Origin: JAISGQ01 sp045536305
GTDB taxonomy: Bacteria > Bacillota > Clostridia > Oscillospirales > Acutalibacteraceae
Direction: 5' to 3'
Assembly: GCA_045536305.1 (NCBI GenBank)
Contig: JAZSNH010000003.1
Coordinates: forward strand, 11,528-75,527
Length of the DNA: 64,000 nt
Below, piece after piece: positions 18,201 to 26,893 of the stretch. The notes under the pieces were generated by a model. The model ran no database searches. It was not told the origin of the DNA and was given only the letters and a program-made list of their open reading frames with translations. Made by a program: the position numbers and the translations under genes. The stretch's first letter is position 1; every line of letters starts with the position of its first letter.

Positions 18201-18708
18201 TTCTTCCGAAAAAGGATATTTTGCAAAAGAGAGCGAGCTTCTGCAAGCAATAGAGCAGACGGAGGAAATACTATCACTTGAAAGACCTTACGGGAAAATC
18301 AGCAGTATTCCGATGCTCATTCGAAAAATAAAAGATATATATGACCGCATTTTAAAAGAAAAAAAGGATGAGGTACTGTCCGAAATAATCAATGCGGCAG
18401 AAAAGATATCAAAAATATGCAGAGCAATGGGCGTGCCTGAGGATAAGAAAAGAGCAGCTGCATTCAATGAAAAGGAAAATGCCTTAAGGTGTGCACAGAG
18501 CCTTGTCATTGCTGATGCAATATCCGCCCAGACGGCACATCTATACTCGGACACAGTAAAGGAAATGCTTGAAAAAATCGTAATAAGCGGTGAGGTATTC
18601 GGCTTTGCAAGGCTTGAATGCAGTGAGGATATTGAAAATTATCTTTCAGACATCAGGGGTAAGCTTACAGCCATGCTGAAAGAACACGGTGTATTTAACA
18701 TAGTCTGA
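15298..18708 (+). CDS. brxC: BrxC-like P-loop ATPase of a BREX system
   Basis: Large ATPase of the BrxC/PglY family (1,136 aa, usual size about 1,150-1,250), a core component of BREX phage defence. The N-terminus (DIYKSDVYRDINGVIKVGQ) is typical. Walker A GFFGSGKS is at residues 70-77, and a Walker B-like segment RLIFMADEVGQ lies near 254-264. The C-terminal half is helical with predicted coiled-coil stretches. It is followed after 26 bases by the first pglX module. No brxA or brxB precedes it, unlike a type 1 BREX operon; the upstream neighbours are the polymerase and YolD-like genes. The frame is intact, which argues for a working protein. Confidence 0.93.
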   Translation: MRLKDIYKSDVYRDINGVIKVGQRDEEIVKQELTEYVVTKELNKQFSLFLSSYANTANTSAHKNGVWISGFFGSGKSHFLKILSYILSGCTAGGKAAVEYFSDKFEDSSIYEKIKQCTAVPAETILFNMDAKGPSNKDKSAIRRIFAKVFYEHLGYCGDSIKTAKLEQHIERVGKKEEFIKKFLVINKIEWEKARVNHTLYEDGMVTVLKDVLGMSETAARNWFLSSEEEISIEQLAEEIKEYAESKGKGFRLIFMADEVGQYIGGDSDLMLNLQTLTEEIGIRCGNKVWIIVTSQESIDSAAESDRYDFSKIQGRFAVRLNLTSASVDEVIKKRILAKTNRAEELLCEQYRRNSTILKNIFTFANSMSAARGYSDCEEFTETYPFVPYQFALMQNALFQISRHSDFGKHLAGGERTMLSAFREAAAAAAEKDENYLVPFWAFYDTISASLDASVRNIFERAEKDEYLNLHDLRVLKLLYLIRYTDKVKASADNIAVLMTESIQEDKIKLQNCVKESLGRLLYKNYIARSADVFVFLTEEEQIIENDIRFMPIDSEAVAGEIARVIFENLYTSRAVKLANREFSYNRTADGKTIGRCNESAGLHIITAASHLYDADEQELIMRSAENNEAIVVLAEGCPYYEELESALKINKYIKSRSIHKLPEKASEMLREKQQQAILHEKRAAEYIADSIVGAKLYVAGEKAVIRKSGAKARLDAVLEKLIKRVYSKLGYISYNFEKEEIRDVLSGKEKANKEAIAEIEQYLEMQSMKSIPVSMGELLRRFSGIPYGWRGPDIAAAAATLALDKRAELFYCGVPLDLSKAETAEYLVGTESEKTTVIKRTAIPSSLIKKARGVLKEYFNTMDIPNDEHELVYFSVEKLEREQNDLKKLLNKEYAAEKYPGKSVLTKGIKLCGEVLKLKADGAAFLAKIAELDDELLDFADDMSEIYSFFRSQRPIFDSAEALLTSLSSEKGYFAKESELLQAIEQTEEILSLERPYGKISSIPMLIRKIKDIYDRILKEKKDEVLSEIINAAEKISKICRAMGVPEDKKRAAAFNEKENALRCAQSLVIADAISAQTAHLYSDTVKEMLEKIVISGEVFGFARLECSEDIENYLSDIRGKLTAMLKEHGVFNIV

Positions 18709-18734
18709 TCCACAAAAGAACGGAAGATAGATGA

Positions 18735-21185
18735 ATGAATAAGACTGTGATAAAAAGCTTTGCGGTAAAAGCAAGGCGTCAGCTGCTCGATGCGGTCAGA
18801 CAAAAGGCGTATGAGCACGGAATAACAGAGAAAAGCGATAAAGGGCAGTGCAGACAGCTTTCGGAAAGGATTAGCGAAAAAGGCTATTCTGCTGTAATGG
18901 AAGAGGCTGCCTACACATGGTTCAACCGTTTTATTGCATTGAGATTTATGGAAGCAAACGGATACCTGCCCTCTAAAATTCGTGTCTTTACAGATGAAAG
19001 CGGCGCCTTCAGACCCGAGATACTTAAGGAGGCATTGACGGCAGAGCTTTCTGGAGCAGACAAAGGCAAGGTGCTCGGTTTCATTGAAAATCAGGAAAAT
19101 GAAAAGCTTTACAGATATCTTCTTGTGGCACAGTGCAATGAACTGAGCGAGTGTCTGCCGTGGCTGTTCGATAAAGAATCAGAGTGGGCAGATATCCTGC
19201 TTCCTGACAATCTTTTAAGTGAAGACAGCGTGCTCGGAAAAATGATATCCGAAATAGAGGAAGAGGAATTTAAAGGCTCGGTCGAAATAATAGGGTGGCT
19301 TTATCAGTACTACATTTCTGAAAAGCACGACGAGACGGTGAATGTATATAAGGGAACAGTTAAGAAAGAGGATATCCCTGCCGCGACACAGCTTTTTACA
19401 ACAGATTGGATAGTAAGGTATATGGTTGATAATTCCCTCGGCAGATACTGGATAGAACGCCATCCAGAAAGCCCGCTGAGAGAAAAGCTCGAGTACCTTG
19501 TAACGCCGAAATCGGGAAAGATACCCTGTACAAACGAAGATGTCAGACCGCAAAACCTTACACTTTTTGACCCGTGTATGGGAAGCGGACATATTCTTGT
19601 ATATGCCTTTGAGGTGCTGATGGAGATATACAGGGAATGCGGATACAGCGAGCGCGATGCGGCAGAGGAGATAGTAAAAAATAATCTTTACGGGGCAGAC
19701 ATTGACGACCGATGCACTCAGCTTGCCTGTTTTGCACTTGTCATGAAGGCAAGAGGCTATGACAGACGTTTTCTCGAAAAAAAGATAGCTCCAAACCTCG
19801 TATCGTTAAAAGAAAGTGATAATGCATTTATCGAAATGCCCGACAAGGAGCAAAGCGAAACGTGCAAATACCTTGTTGATATTTTTTCGCACAGCAAGGA
19901 AACAGGCTCTCTTATCCGTATTGAAAGCAGAGATTATGATGCATTTACAGCTTATCTTGACAATTATACCGATACCGCACAGAAAAATGAAGCGGCAAAG
20001 CTTCGAAGCCTTGCAGTGCAGGCAAAGCTTCTCTCGGGAAAGTATGCTGTGGTGTGTACAAATCCGCCATATTTGGGCAAGACAGAGGGATGGCTTAAGG
20101 AATATATCAATTCGGAATATAAGCCGTATTCGAACGATCTGTTCAGTGTGTTTGTATTCAGAAATTTTGAATTTTGCATCGATAACGGATACACCGCATA
20201 CATGACGCCCTTTGTGTGGATGTTTATAAGATCCTACGAAAATCTGCGCCGTTTTATAATTGAAAATAAATCCATCGTGTCCTTGGTACAGCTGGAGTAC
20301 TCTGCGTATGAGGATGCCGCGGTCCCTGTGTGCGCTTTTGTTGTAAAGAACGAAAAAAGCCGCGGCAAAGCGCTGTGCTGTCGTCTTTCCGAATTTAAGG
20401 GCGGAATGGAAATACAGAAGAAAATGATGAAGATCGCGGCAGCCGATCCCGAATGCGGCTTTGTTTACGAGATATCGCAGACGGACTTTTTGAAAATTTC
20501 AGGCATACCGATAGCGTACTGGGCAAACGAAAATATAATAAGAGCATTTGAAAACGAAAAAACAATAGGCGATGTCGCATCTGTTAAAATCGGTATGGGA
20601 ACAGGAAAAAATGCACTGTTTCTCCGCAATTGGTGGGAAACGGCATACCCGAGCATAGATTTTTCGCTCACCTCGGTAAAAGACCTTGCAAACACCGGCG
20701 GCAGATGGTTTCCATACAATAAGGGCGGCGATTACCGCCTCTGGTACGGCAATCTGCAGGAGGTAATATGGTTTGACAAAGAGGGCAGGGAGAAGCTGAA
20801 GGAAATGTCGGGATACAGGGAAAACGGGGGATATGAATATTATTTCCAAAAAGGAATAACATGGACCTTCATAAGCTCGTCAAAGTTCGGCGTAAGGTGC
20901 AGACCCTGCGGCTCGGTATTCGATGTGGCAGGCTCGACGCTGTTTGTCGATGAAGAGAAATTTAATTATCTGCTTGCGTTTCTTGCCTCAAAGGTCAGCG
21001 GCTGTATGCTGAAAATGCTAAACCCCACAATGAACTGTCAGGCAGGAAATATTAAGAGCCTTCCCATAATTTTCGAAAGGGAAGGGGAGGCGGAAAGGAT
21101 CGCGGCAGAAAACATAGAGCTGTCGAAGCAAGATTGGGATTCTTTTGAAACCTCGTATGACTTTAAAAGACACCCTCTTGTATAA
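18735..21185 (+). CDS. pglX: PglX-type adenine methyltransferase, N-terminal module 1
   Basis: N6-adenine DNA methyltransferase of the BREX PglX family (816 aa). SAM motif I is DPCMGSGH (residues 279-286) and the catalytic motif IV is NPPY (443-446). Family landmarks are present: AAYTWFNRF near the N-terminus, AATQLFTTDWIVRYMV before motif I, and WFPYNKGG in the recognition region. The protein stops at the sequence DFKRHPLV, whereas usual PglX is about 1,200 aa and continues with a further C-terminal domain of about 300 residues. That domain is encoded separately at 23781-24671. It resembles the next gene throughout but differs most in the target-recognition part. Confidence 0.93.
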   Translation: MNKTVIKSFAVKARRQLLDAVRQKAYEHGITEKSDKGQCRQLSERISEKGYSAVMEEAAYTWFNRFIALRFMEANGYLPSKIRVFTDESGAFRPEILKEALTAELSGADKGKVLGFIENQENEKLYRYLLVAQCNELSECLPWLFDKESEWADILLPDNLLSEDSVLGKMISEIEEEEFKGSVEIIGWLYQYYISEKHDETVNVYKGTVKKEDIPAATQLFTTDWIVRYMVDNSLGRYWIERHPESPLREKLEYLVTPKSGKIPCTNEDVRPQNLTLFDPCMGSGHILVYAFEVLMEIYRECGYSERDAAEEIVKNNLYGADIDDRCTQLACFALVMKARGYDRRFLEKKIAPNLVSLKESDNAFIEMPDKEQSETCKYLVDIFSHSKETGSLIRIESRDYDAFTAYLDNYTDTAQKNEAAKLRSLAVQAKLLSGKYAVVCTNPPYLGKTEGWLKEYINSEYKPYSNDLFSVFVFRNFEFCIDNGYTAYMTPFVWMFIRSYENLRRFIIENKSIVSLVQLEYSAYEDAAVPVCAFVVKNEKSRGKALCCRLSEFKGGMEIQKKMMKIAAADPECGFVYEISQTDFLKISGIPIAYWANENIIRAFENEKTIGDVASVKIGMGTGKNALFLRNWWETAYPSIDFSLTSVKDLANTGGRWFPYNKGGDYRLWYGNLQEVIWFDKEGREKLKEMSGYRENGGYEYYFQKGITWTFISSSKFGVRCRPCGSVFDVAGSTLFVDEEKFNYLLAFLASKVSGCMLKMLNPTMNCQAGNIKSLPIIFEREGEAERIAAENIELSKQDWDSFETSYDFKRHPLV

Positions 21186-21210
21186 AGAAATACGGAAAGG
21201 AAGCGGCGGC

Positions 21211-23760
21211 ATGAACAAAACAGCAATAAAAAAATATGCGATTCGTGCGCGCGCTCAGCTTATAGAAGCGGTAAAGCAAAGAGCGTATGAATACGGAATA
21301 ACCGAAACAAGCCGAAAACTGCCCGAAGGCAAGCTCCTGACCGAAACAGAAACAAAGCAGTACCGCATGCTTACAGAGCGTATAAATGAAAAGGGCTATT
21401 CATTTGTAATGGAAGAAGCCGCATATACGTGGTTCAATCGCTTTATGGCATTGAGATTTATGGAAGCAAACGGATATCTGCCGTCGAAAATACGTGTTTT
21501 TACAGATGAGAACGGCAAATTTGCACCTGAAATACTGAGAGATGCGGTAAGTATCGAGCAGGAGGGAACGGATAAAAGCAAGATACTCGAGCTTGTTGAA
21601 AGACAGGATAACGAAGAGCTTTACAAATATCTGCTGATAGCTCAGTGCAATGCGCTCAACGATGGTCTGCCGTATATGTTTGAAAAAATATCAGGCTGGC
21701 TGGAGCTGCTTTTTCCCAAAGGACTTCTGAGAAAAGACAGCGTTATAGGCTGTATGATAGACGAAGTGCCCGAAGAAGACTGGCTCGATGCAGTGCAGAT
21801 TATCGGATGGCTGTATCAGTACTATAACACCGAGCTTAAGGACGAGACCTTTGCGCTTTTGAAACAGAATGTAAAAATCAGCAAGGAACATATACCTGCC
21901 GCAACACAGCTTTTTACGCCTGACTTTATAGTGCGTTACATGGTGGAAAATTCGTTGGGACGCCTCTGGCTTAAATCACATTACGATGAAAAGCTTAAGA
22001 AAAACTGGAAATATTATATTGATCAGGCAGAGCAGAATAAAGAAGAAATAACGGAAAACCCATGTCTTCGCCCGGAGGAAATAAAGTTTATCGATCCGTG
22101 TGCAGGCTCAGGTCAGATACTTGTATATGCATTTGATGTGCTGATGCAGATATATTTATCCTGCGGTTTTCAGGAGCGTGATGCAGCGAGGTCAATACTT
22201 GAAAACAATCTGTTCGGGCTTGATATCGATGATCGTGCAGGACAGCTTGCATATTTTTCGGTAATGATGAAGGCAAGAAAATACGACCGAAAAATCCTTG
22301 AAAGAGGCATAACACCAAATGTCTTTGCCGTAAAAGACACCGCATTTATGGATGATGAATTCATTTCATTTTTCGCAGAAAAAAACGGTGCTGTGGAATA
22401 TGATCTTACAAGCCTTCGTTCTGTTTTTGCCGATGCAAAGGAATACGGAAGCCTTATAGAGCCGATCGAATCGGAAACAAAGGAAATAAAAAGACAATCT
22501 GAGGAGATTTGCACAAACTCTGCAAACAATATATTCGGTTTGATTTATAAGGCAAAGGCGCAGGCTCTTTGCGCCATTGCAAAGCAAGCTGAAATGCTGA
22601 CGCAGAAATACCATGTTGTTGTGACAAATCCGCCGTATATGGGAGCGAGCGGAATGAGTGCAAAGCTGTACGAATTTGTAAGAAAGCACTATCCCGACAG
22701 CAAGAATGATCTGTTTGCGGTATTTATAGAGCGGTGTGCAAAAATGCTCGACGAAAACGGATATCTCGCAATGCTCACCCAACATGCATGGATGTTTCTC
22801 TCGGGCTATGAAAAGCTGAGAAGAAAGCTTTTAAAGAGAACCATAATAAATATGATCCATCTGGGAGCAAGAGCATTTGAGGAAATAGGCGGCGAGGTGG
22901 TGCAGACTGTCGGCTTTGTTATAAAAAATGCCGATACGGCCGATTATAAGGGAACATATTGCCGTCTTACTGAACCGACAACACAGAGAGAGAAGGAAGA
23001 ATGCTTTCTGTCGGGGAAAAATCGCTATGTGACCTCAGAGTCCGTTTTTTCAAAGATACCGGGAAGTCCTGTGGCTTACTGGGTCAGCGACAGTGTTCTT
23101 GAGAAATTTGAAAAATGCCCGAAGCTCAATGATGTCGGTATTACAAGGCTTGGAATGACCACAGGAGAAAACGCCCGTTTTGTAAGATATTGGTACGAAA
23201 TAGACAGAGAATTGTGTGAATTTGATGTGCTTTCACAGGAGGAGCTTGATAATAGAAAAGGATATTGGGTGCCTTATAATAAGGGCGGAGCCTTCCGCAA
23301 GTGGTACGGAAACAATGATTGTGTGCTGTACTGGAAAAACGGCGGAGAGGCTGTAAAAACCTTTGCCGATGAAAAGGGACGTATCCGCTCAACCGTTCCT
23401 AACACGGAATATTATTTTAAGCCCTGTGCATCATGGTCAAAGATAAGCACAGGCAAAATATCCTTCAGATATAAGTGCAGCAGTATTTTTGATGTTGCAG
23501 GAGCGTGCTATTTCGCGGCAAAATACGATTTAAGATATATGATGGGTTTATTGAATTCATCCGTTGTAGATATTATGATCGGCGCGCTTTCTCCCACACT
23601 CAATTATGAGGGCGGTCAGATAGCATCGCTGCCTGTGCTCTATGACAGTGAAAAAAACGATACCGTATGCGGTATCGTAGAGGAAAATATAAATATTTCA
23701 AAAAAGGACTGGGACAGCTTTGAAACCTCGTGGGATTTCAAACGCCATCCGCTTGTATAG
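21211..23760 (+). CDS. pglX: PglX-type adenine methyltransferase, N-terminal module 2
   Basis: Second PglX methyltransferase module (849 aa). Motif I is DPCAGSGQ (residues 295-302) and motif IV is NPPY (473-476). I start at ATG 21211, giving MNKTAIKKYAIRAR parallel to module 1, with GGAAAGGAAG upstream; the frame is open further back into the end of module 1. It ends at DFKRHPLV, exactly where module 1 ends. The two share the N-terminal helical domain and SAM fold strongly and diverge in the central and recognition regions, so they probably methylate different sequences. The C-terminal-domain gene follows after 20 bases in another frame. Confidence 0.93.
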   Translation: MNKTAIKKYAIRARAQLIEAVKQRAYEYGITETSRKLPEGKLLTETETKQYRMLTERINEKGYSFVMEEAAYTWFNRFMALRFMEANGYLPSKIRVFTDENGKFAPEILRDAVSIEQEGTDKSKILELVERQDNEELYKYLLIAQCNALNDGLPYMFEKISGWLELLFPKGLLRKDSVIGCMIDEVPEEDWLDAVQIIGWLYQYYNTELKDETFALLKQNVKISKEHIPAATQLFTPDFIVRYMVENSLGRLWLKSHYDEKLKKNWKYYIDQAEQNKEEITENPCLRPEEIKFIDPCAGSGQILVYAFDVLMQIYLSCGFQERDAARSILENNLFGLDIDDRAGQLAYFSVMMKARKYDRKILERGITPNVFAVKDTAFMDDEFISFFAEKNGAVEYDLTSLRSVFADAKEYGSLIEPIESETKEIKRQSEEICTNSANNIFGLIYKAKAQALCAIAKQAEMLTQKYHVVVTNPPYMGASGMSAKLYEFVRKHYPDSKNDLFAVFIERCAKMLDENGYLAMLTQHAWMFLSGYEKLRRKLLKRTIINMIHLGARAFEEIGGEVVQTVGFVIKNADTADYKGTYCRLTEPTTQREKEECFLSGKNRYVTSESVFSKIPGSPVAYWVSDSVLEKFEKCPKLNDVGITRLGMTTGENARFVRYWYEIDRELCEFDVLSQEELDNRKGYWVPYNKGGAFRKWYGNNDCVLYWKNGGEAVKTFADEKGRIRSTVPNTEYYFKPCASWSKISTGKISFRYKCSSIFDVAGACYFAAKYDLRYMMGLLNSSVVDIMIGALSPTLNYEGGQIASLPVLYDSEKNDTVCGIVEENINISKKDWDSFETSWDFKRHPLV

Positions 23761-23780
23761 CTGTGACAGAGGGTGATATA

Positions 23781-24671
23781 ATGGCACGATTGATAGCAGA
23801 TAAATACAGAGAGTGGGAAGCGGAATGCGAAGAACGCTTTAACAGACTCAAATCAAATGAGGAAGAGCTTAACCGTATATTCATAGAAATATATTCTCTT
23901 CAGGATGAGCTTACCGCAGAGGTGGAAGATAAAAATATAACCGTTAGAAAAGCAGATCTTCAGAGGGAAATAAAATCATTGCTCTCCTATGCGGTGGGTT
24001 GTATTTTCGGTCGTTATTCATGCGATGAGGACGGCGTGGTGTATGCAGGCGGACAGTGGGACGAAGGCAGATATAAAACGATACGCCCTGTAAAAGACAA
24101 CATAGTGCCCGTTTGTGACGACGATTACTTCGATAATGACATAACGACACTCTTTGTCGAGTGGGTAAAGACAGTTTACGGCAAGGATACGCTGGAGGAG
24201 AATCTGAGATTTATCGCCGATGCGCTCGGAGGCAAAGGCACTGCAAGAGAAGTTATCCGAAATTATTTTATCAATTTCTTTTATGCCGACCATTTGAAAA
24301 TTTATCAGAAGCGGCCTATATACTGGATGTTCTCATCGGGCAAAAGAAGCGGCTTTAAGGCGCTTGTATATATGCACAGATACAAAAGCGATCTGCTCGC
24401 GTGCATGCGGACAGATTATGTTCATGAACAGCAGGAGCGCCTTACAAATATGCTGACATTGCTTGATGAAGCTTATGAGGATGCGCCATCGGCGGAAAAG
24501 GTGAAGATAAACAGACAGATATCAAAGCTGAGAGAACAGATACTTGAAATACGTGCATTTGAAGAAAAACTCGGAAGCATGGCTGATGAGATGAAAGAAA
24601 TAGATCTCGATGACGGGGTTAAGGTAAACTACGCAAAGTTTGCAGATATACTCGAAAAGATAAAAAACTGA
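23781..24671 (+). CDS. Separate C-terminal domain of PglX
   Basis: A 296-residue protein that corresponds to the C-terminal domain of full-length PglX. It holds NEEELNRIFIEIYSLQDEL (about 25-43), AVGCIFGRYS (about 74), YAGGQWD (about 90), TLEENLRFIADALGG (about 140), IYQKRPIYWMFSSGK (about 180), ALVYMHRY (about 201), and LDDGVKVNY near the end, all landmarks I know from the tail of single-chain PglX. ATG 23781 has AGAGGG 7 bases upstream. It is not a simple nonsense split: its frame differs from module 2 and it has its own ribosome binding site. It presumably pairs in trans with one or both upstream modules. Confidence 0.88.
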   Translation: MARLIADKYREWEAECEERFNRLKSNEEELNRIFIEIYSLQDELTAEVEDKNITVRKADLQREIKSLLSYAVGCIFGRYSCDEDGVVYAGGQWDEGRYKTIRPVKDNIVPVCDDDYFDNDITTLFVEWVKTVYGKDTLEENLRFIADALGGKGTAREVIRNYFINFFYADHLKIYQKRPIYWMFSSGKRSGFKALVYMHRYKSDLLACMRTDYVHEQQERLTNMLTLLDEAYEDAPSAEKVKINRQISKLREQILEIRAFEEKLGSMADEMKEIDLDDGVKVNYAKFADILEKIKN

Positions 24672-24697
24672 AAAGATAGTACAGGGGTGCTGAAATA

Positions 24698-25528
24698 ATG
24701 AAAAAATACACATCGGAAAAACGCAGGATAAAGACAAAAAGGGGAAAGATGAAAATAATAATTCTTCGCCCCGTAAAGAACGCAAAGGACAGGAGCGAAA
24801 CTCCATGCATTCTGTGGCTGCACGGCGGCGGCTACGCAGTGGGAATGGCATCGATGGTGTATATGTCGAGAGCTTTCCCGTTAGTGAAAAAATACGGCGC
24901 GGTGGTTGTTTCGCCCGAATACACCCTTTCTGGCAAGGCTCCGTATCCTGCCGCACTCGAGGATTGCTATGATGCTCTGTGCTACATAAAGGACAACGCA
25001 GACGAACTCGGCATAGACAGCAGCCGCATAATGGTTGGCGGAGAAAGTGCAGGAGGCGGATTGACAGCGGCTCTATGTATGTATGCAAGAGATAAAGGAG
25101 AAGTAAACATAGCCTATCAGATGCCTCTTTATCCCATGATAGATGATAACGATACCGAGTCATCGAAAAATAATCACGGTATAACCTGGAATACAAAGAA
25201 AAATCACAAGGCGTGGAAGCTGTATCTGGGTGATCTGTGGAAGAAAGATGTTCCGCCCTATGCAGCTCCTTCGCGTCAGACAGACTATTCGGGACTTCCT
25301 CCCGCATACACATTCATAGGTGATATCGATGCATTTTACTGCGAAACTCTCACATATATAGAAAACCTGAAAAATGCAGGGATCGAGTCATCGGTCGATG
25401 TTTACCGCAAGGGCTTTCACTCCTTTGATATGCTGATGCCGTTTAAAAAGATCAGCAAAGAGGCAATAGCAAAATTTGAGGAAAAATATCTGTATGCCGC
25501 AGAAAATTATCATGCACCTCAGAAATAA
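24698..25528 (+). CDS. Alpha/beta hydrolase (HSL-type esterase/lipase)
   Basis: Carboxylesterase-like hydrolase (276 aa) of the hormone-sensitive-lipase family. The oxyanion-hole motif HGGGY is near residue 47, the nucleophile elbow GESAGGG near 122, the acidic residue in GDIDAF near 212, and the catalytic histidine in GFHSFD near 243. There is no signal peptide, so it is cytoplasmic. It starts at ATG 24698, 26 bases after the PglX C-terminal gene with no terminator between, and might be co-transcribed with the BREX-like operon, but nothing ties it to defence. Confidence 0.88.
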   Translation: MKKYTSEKRRIKTKRGKMKIIILRPVKNAKDRSETPCILWLHGGGYAVGMASMVYMSRAFPLVKKYGAVVVSPEYTLSGKAPYPAALEDCYDALCYIKDNADELGIDSSRIMVGGESAGGGLTAALCMYARDKGEVNIAYQMPLYPMIDDNDTESSKNNHGITWNTKKNHKAWKLYLGDLWKKDVPPYAAPSRQTDYSGLPPAYTFIGDIDAFYCETLTYIENLKNAGIESSVDVYRKGFHSFDMLMPFKKISKEAIAKFEEKYLYAAENYHAPQK

Positions 25529-25544
25529 AAAACGGGAGAGAATT

Positions 25545-26834
25545 ATGAAAGCGATAAAAAATCATCCGTTTGCATTTTCTAATCTGATCGGCTGTACATT
25601 TATTGGAATTGCGTTTTTGCTTGTAGCCGCAGAAGGGTATGTGACACAGAAAGAACTTACAGTGGTTCTTGCAGGACTGATGTTTGTTATCGGTGCGGCA
25701 ATAATGACCGTAACAACAATCGCACTGATAATAAAAAAGCTGATAAACAAAAGAAAAGAGAAAAGCGCAGGTATAAATAATAGCAGGTGCAATACAGAGC
25801 AGATAGCTGTGCGATATATGATGACCTCCGGATACGGCGGACTGCGAGCTGTGATAATGTTATTGCTGACACCCATTCTGCCGCTGCTGCTTATATATGT
25901 GCTTGATATGTTCTTTGTAGGTGTTGTTGTAATAAATTTAGGCATTTTAGGCTGGATGGCAGCAACCCAAAAAGAAGCAATGCTCAGACATTTTTATAAG
26001 ATAAAGGAATTTCACGACTGTTTTAAAATTATATCGGCAGAGAATGACGAGCTTATAGATTTGCTGTACGGTGATTATATATACCTGTTCAGAACAGACA
26101 GCTGGGATAATTCTGCAGCGAGGTTTGTGTGCAATTTATTGGCGCAGGAAAAAGTAAAAGGCAAAAGTGTACAGTGCTATAAGGTTACACAGAAATATCT
26201 CAATAAAAAATACGGCTTTGAATATGAGGACGATGAATTTATACTGATGCCCTTCGGGCAGTTTGAAATCGGAGGAAAAAGCGGTAATAAGCTTAAATTG
26301 TTTCTTGACATGGTTTCTGATGCAGAGTTTACAGGCTATGTAAATTCAAGATTCAGCTTAAAAAAGAGCGTAAACCCCGACGATTACTTATATACAAAGA
26401 AAGGAATACAGCTTGGAGCCCGGGATGCAGTCTGCGTAAATATTGCAGAAAATAACAAGGATATGTTTTTGGCAATAAATACCGCCTGTGATATAAGAAA
26501 TATTGCAGAGCAATATTATAATTGTCTGCTTGTGCTGAGAAATGCAAAAAGAACAGAGGATTGCTTCGGCAAATTGCCGAAACATACCGATGAAAACGGA
26601 ATAAGTGTATTGTATACTTTTGAAAATGGCATACAAAAAATAAAGCTTATCCTTCTGCCGTATGTTTCGGAATTGGAATACATTGAGCAGGAAGAGATGT
26701 ACGATGATTACGATGACGATTACAGTGTAATAAGACACAGCTATGACTGTGACGATGTTGAATGGTACTGGGACGGATTTTGTGACCGAAGCAAAACTGT
26801 CAGGACTATGGAGAAATTAAAAGAAGAAAAGTAA
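25545..26834 (+). CDS. Hypothetical membrane protein
   Basis: A 429-residue protein I do not recognise. It starts at ATG 25545 with GGGAGAG upstream, 16 bases after the esterase. Hydrophobic helices lie near residues 11-30 and 38-64, and a long hydrophobic stretch near 98-140 can hold two more; the rest is a soluble alpha/beta region, with an acidic Asp/Tyr cluster (about 388-400) near the C-terminus. The soluble part is most likely cytoplasmic. It is followed by a terminator, so it closes the plus-strand block that begins at brxC. Confidence 0.7.
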   Translation: MKAIKNHPFAFSNLIGCTFIGIAFLLVAAEGYVTQKELTVVLAGLMFVIGAAIMTVTTIALIIKKLINKRKEKSAGINNSRCNTEQIAVRYMMTSGYGGLRAVIMLLLTPILPLLLIYVLDMFFVGVVVINLGILGWMAATQKEAMLRHFYKIKEFHDCFKIISAENDELIDLLYGDYIYLFRTDSWDNSAARFVCNLLAQEKVKGKSVQCYKVTQKYLNKKYGFEYEDDEFILMPFGQFEIGGKSGNKLKLFLDMVSDAEFTGYVNSRFSLKKSVNPDDYLYTKKGIQLGARDAVCVNIAENNKDMFLAINTACDIRNIAEQYYNCLLVLRNAKRTEDCFGKLPKHTDENGISVLYTFENGIQKIKLILLPYVSELEYIEQEEMYDDYDDDYSVIRHSYDCDDVEWYWDGFCDRSKTVRTMEKLKEEK

Positions 26835-26872
26835 AAAGAACCCAACTAAGCTTTTGCTTAGTTGGGTTCTTT
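26835..26872. terminator. Bidirectional terminator
   Basis: A 16-bp perfect stem (26835-26850 with 26857-26872) with a 6-base loop is flanked by A and T tracts, between the convergent membrane-protein gene and the dehydratase gene. Confidence 0.88.
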
Positions 26873-26893
26873 ATCTGTGTCAGAGAATAATTA

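Noticed and set aside
21211..23760. Type I restriction HsdM instead of PglX
   Set aside because: There are no hsdS or hsdR genes; length, N-terminal helical domain, DFKRHPL end and brxC linkage fit PglX.
12155..24671. Integrative element inserted at tRNA-Ser
   Set aside because: No integrase, no duplicated tRNA 3' end seen near 24.7-26.9 kb, and no conjugation or phage genes; a plain accessory block fits as well.
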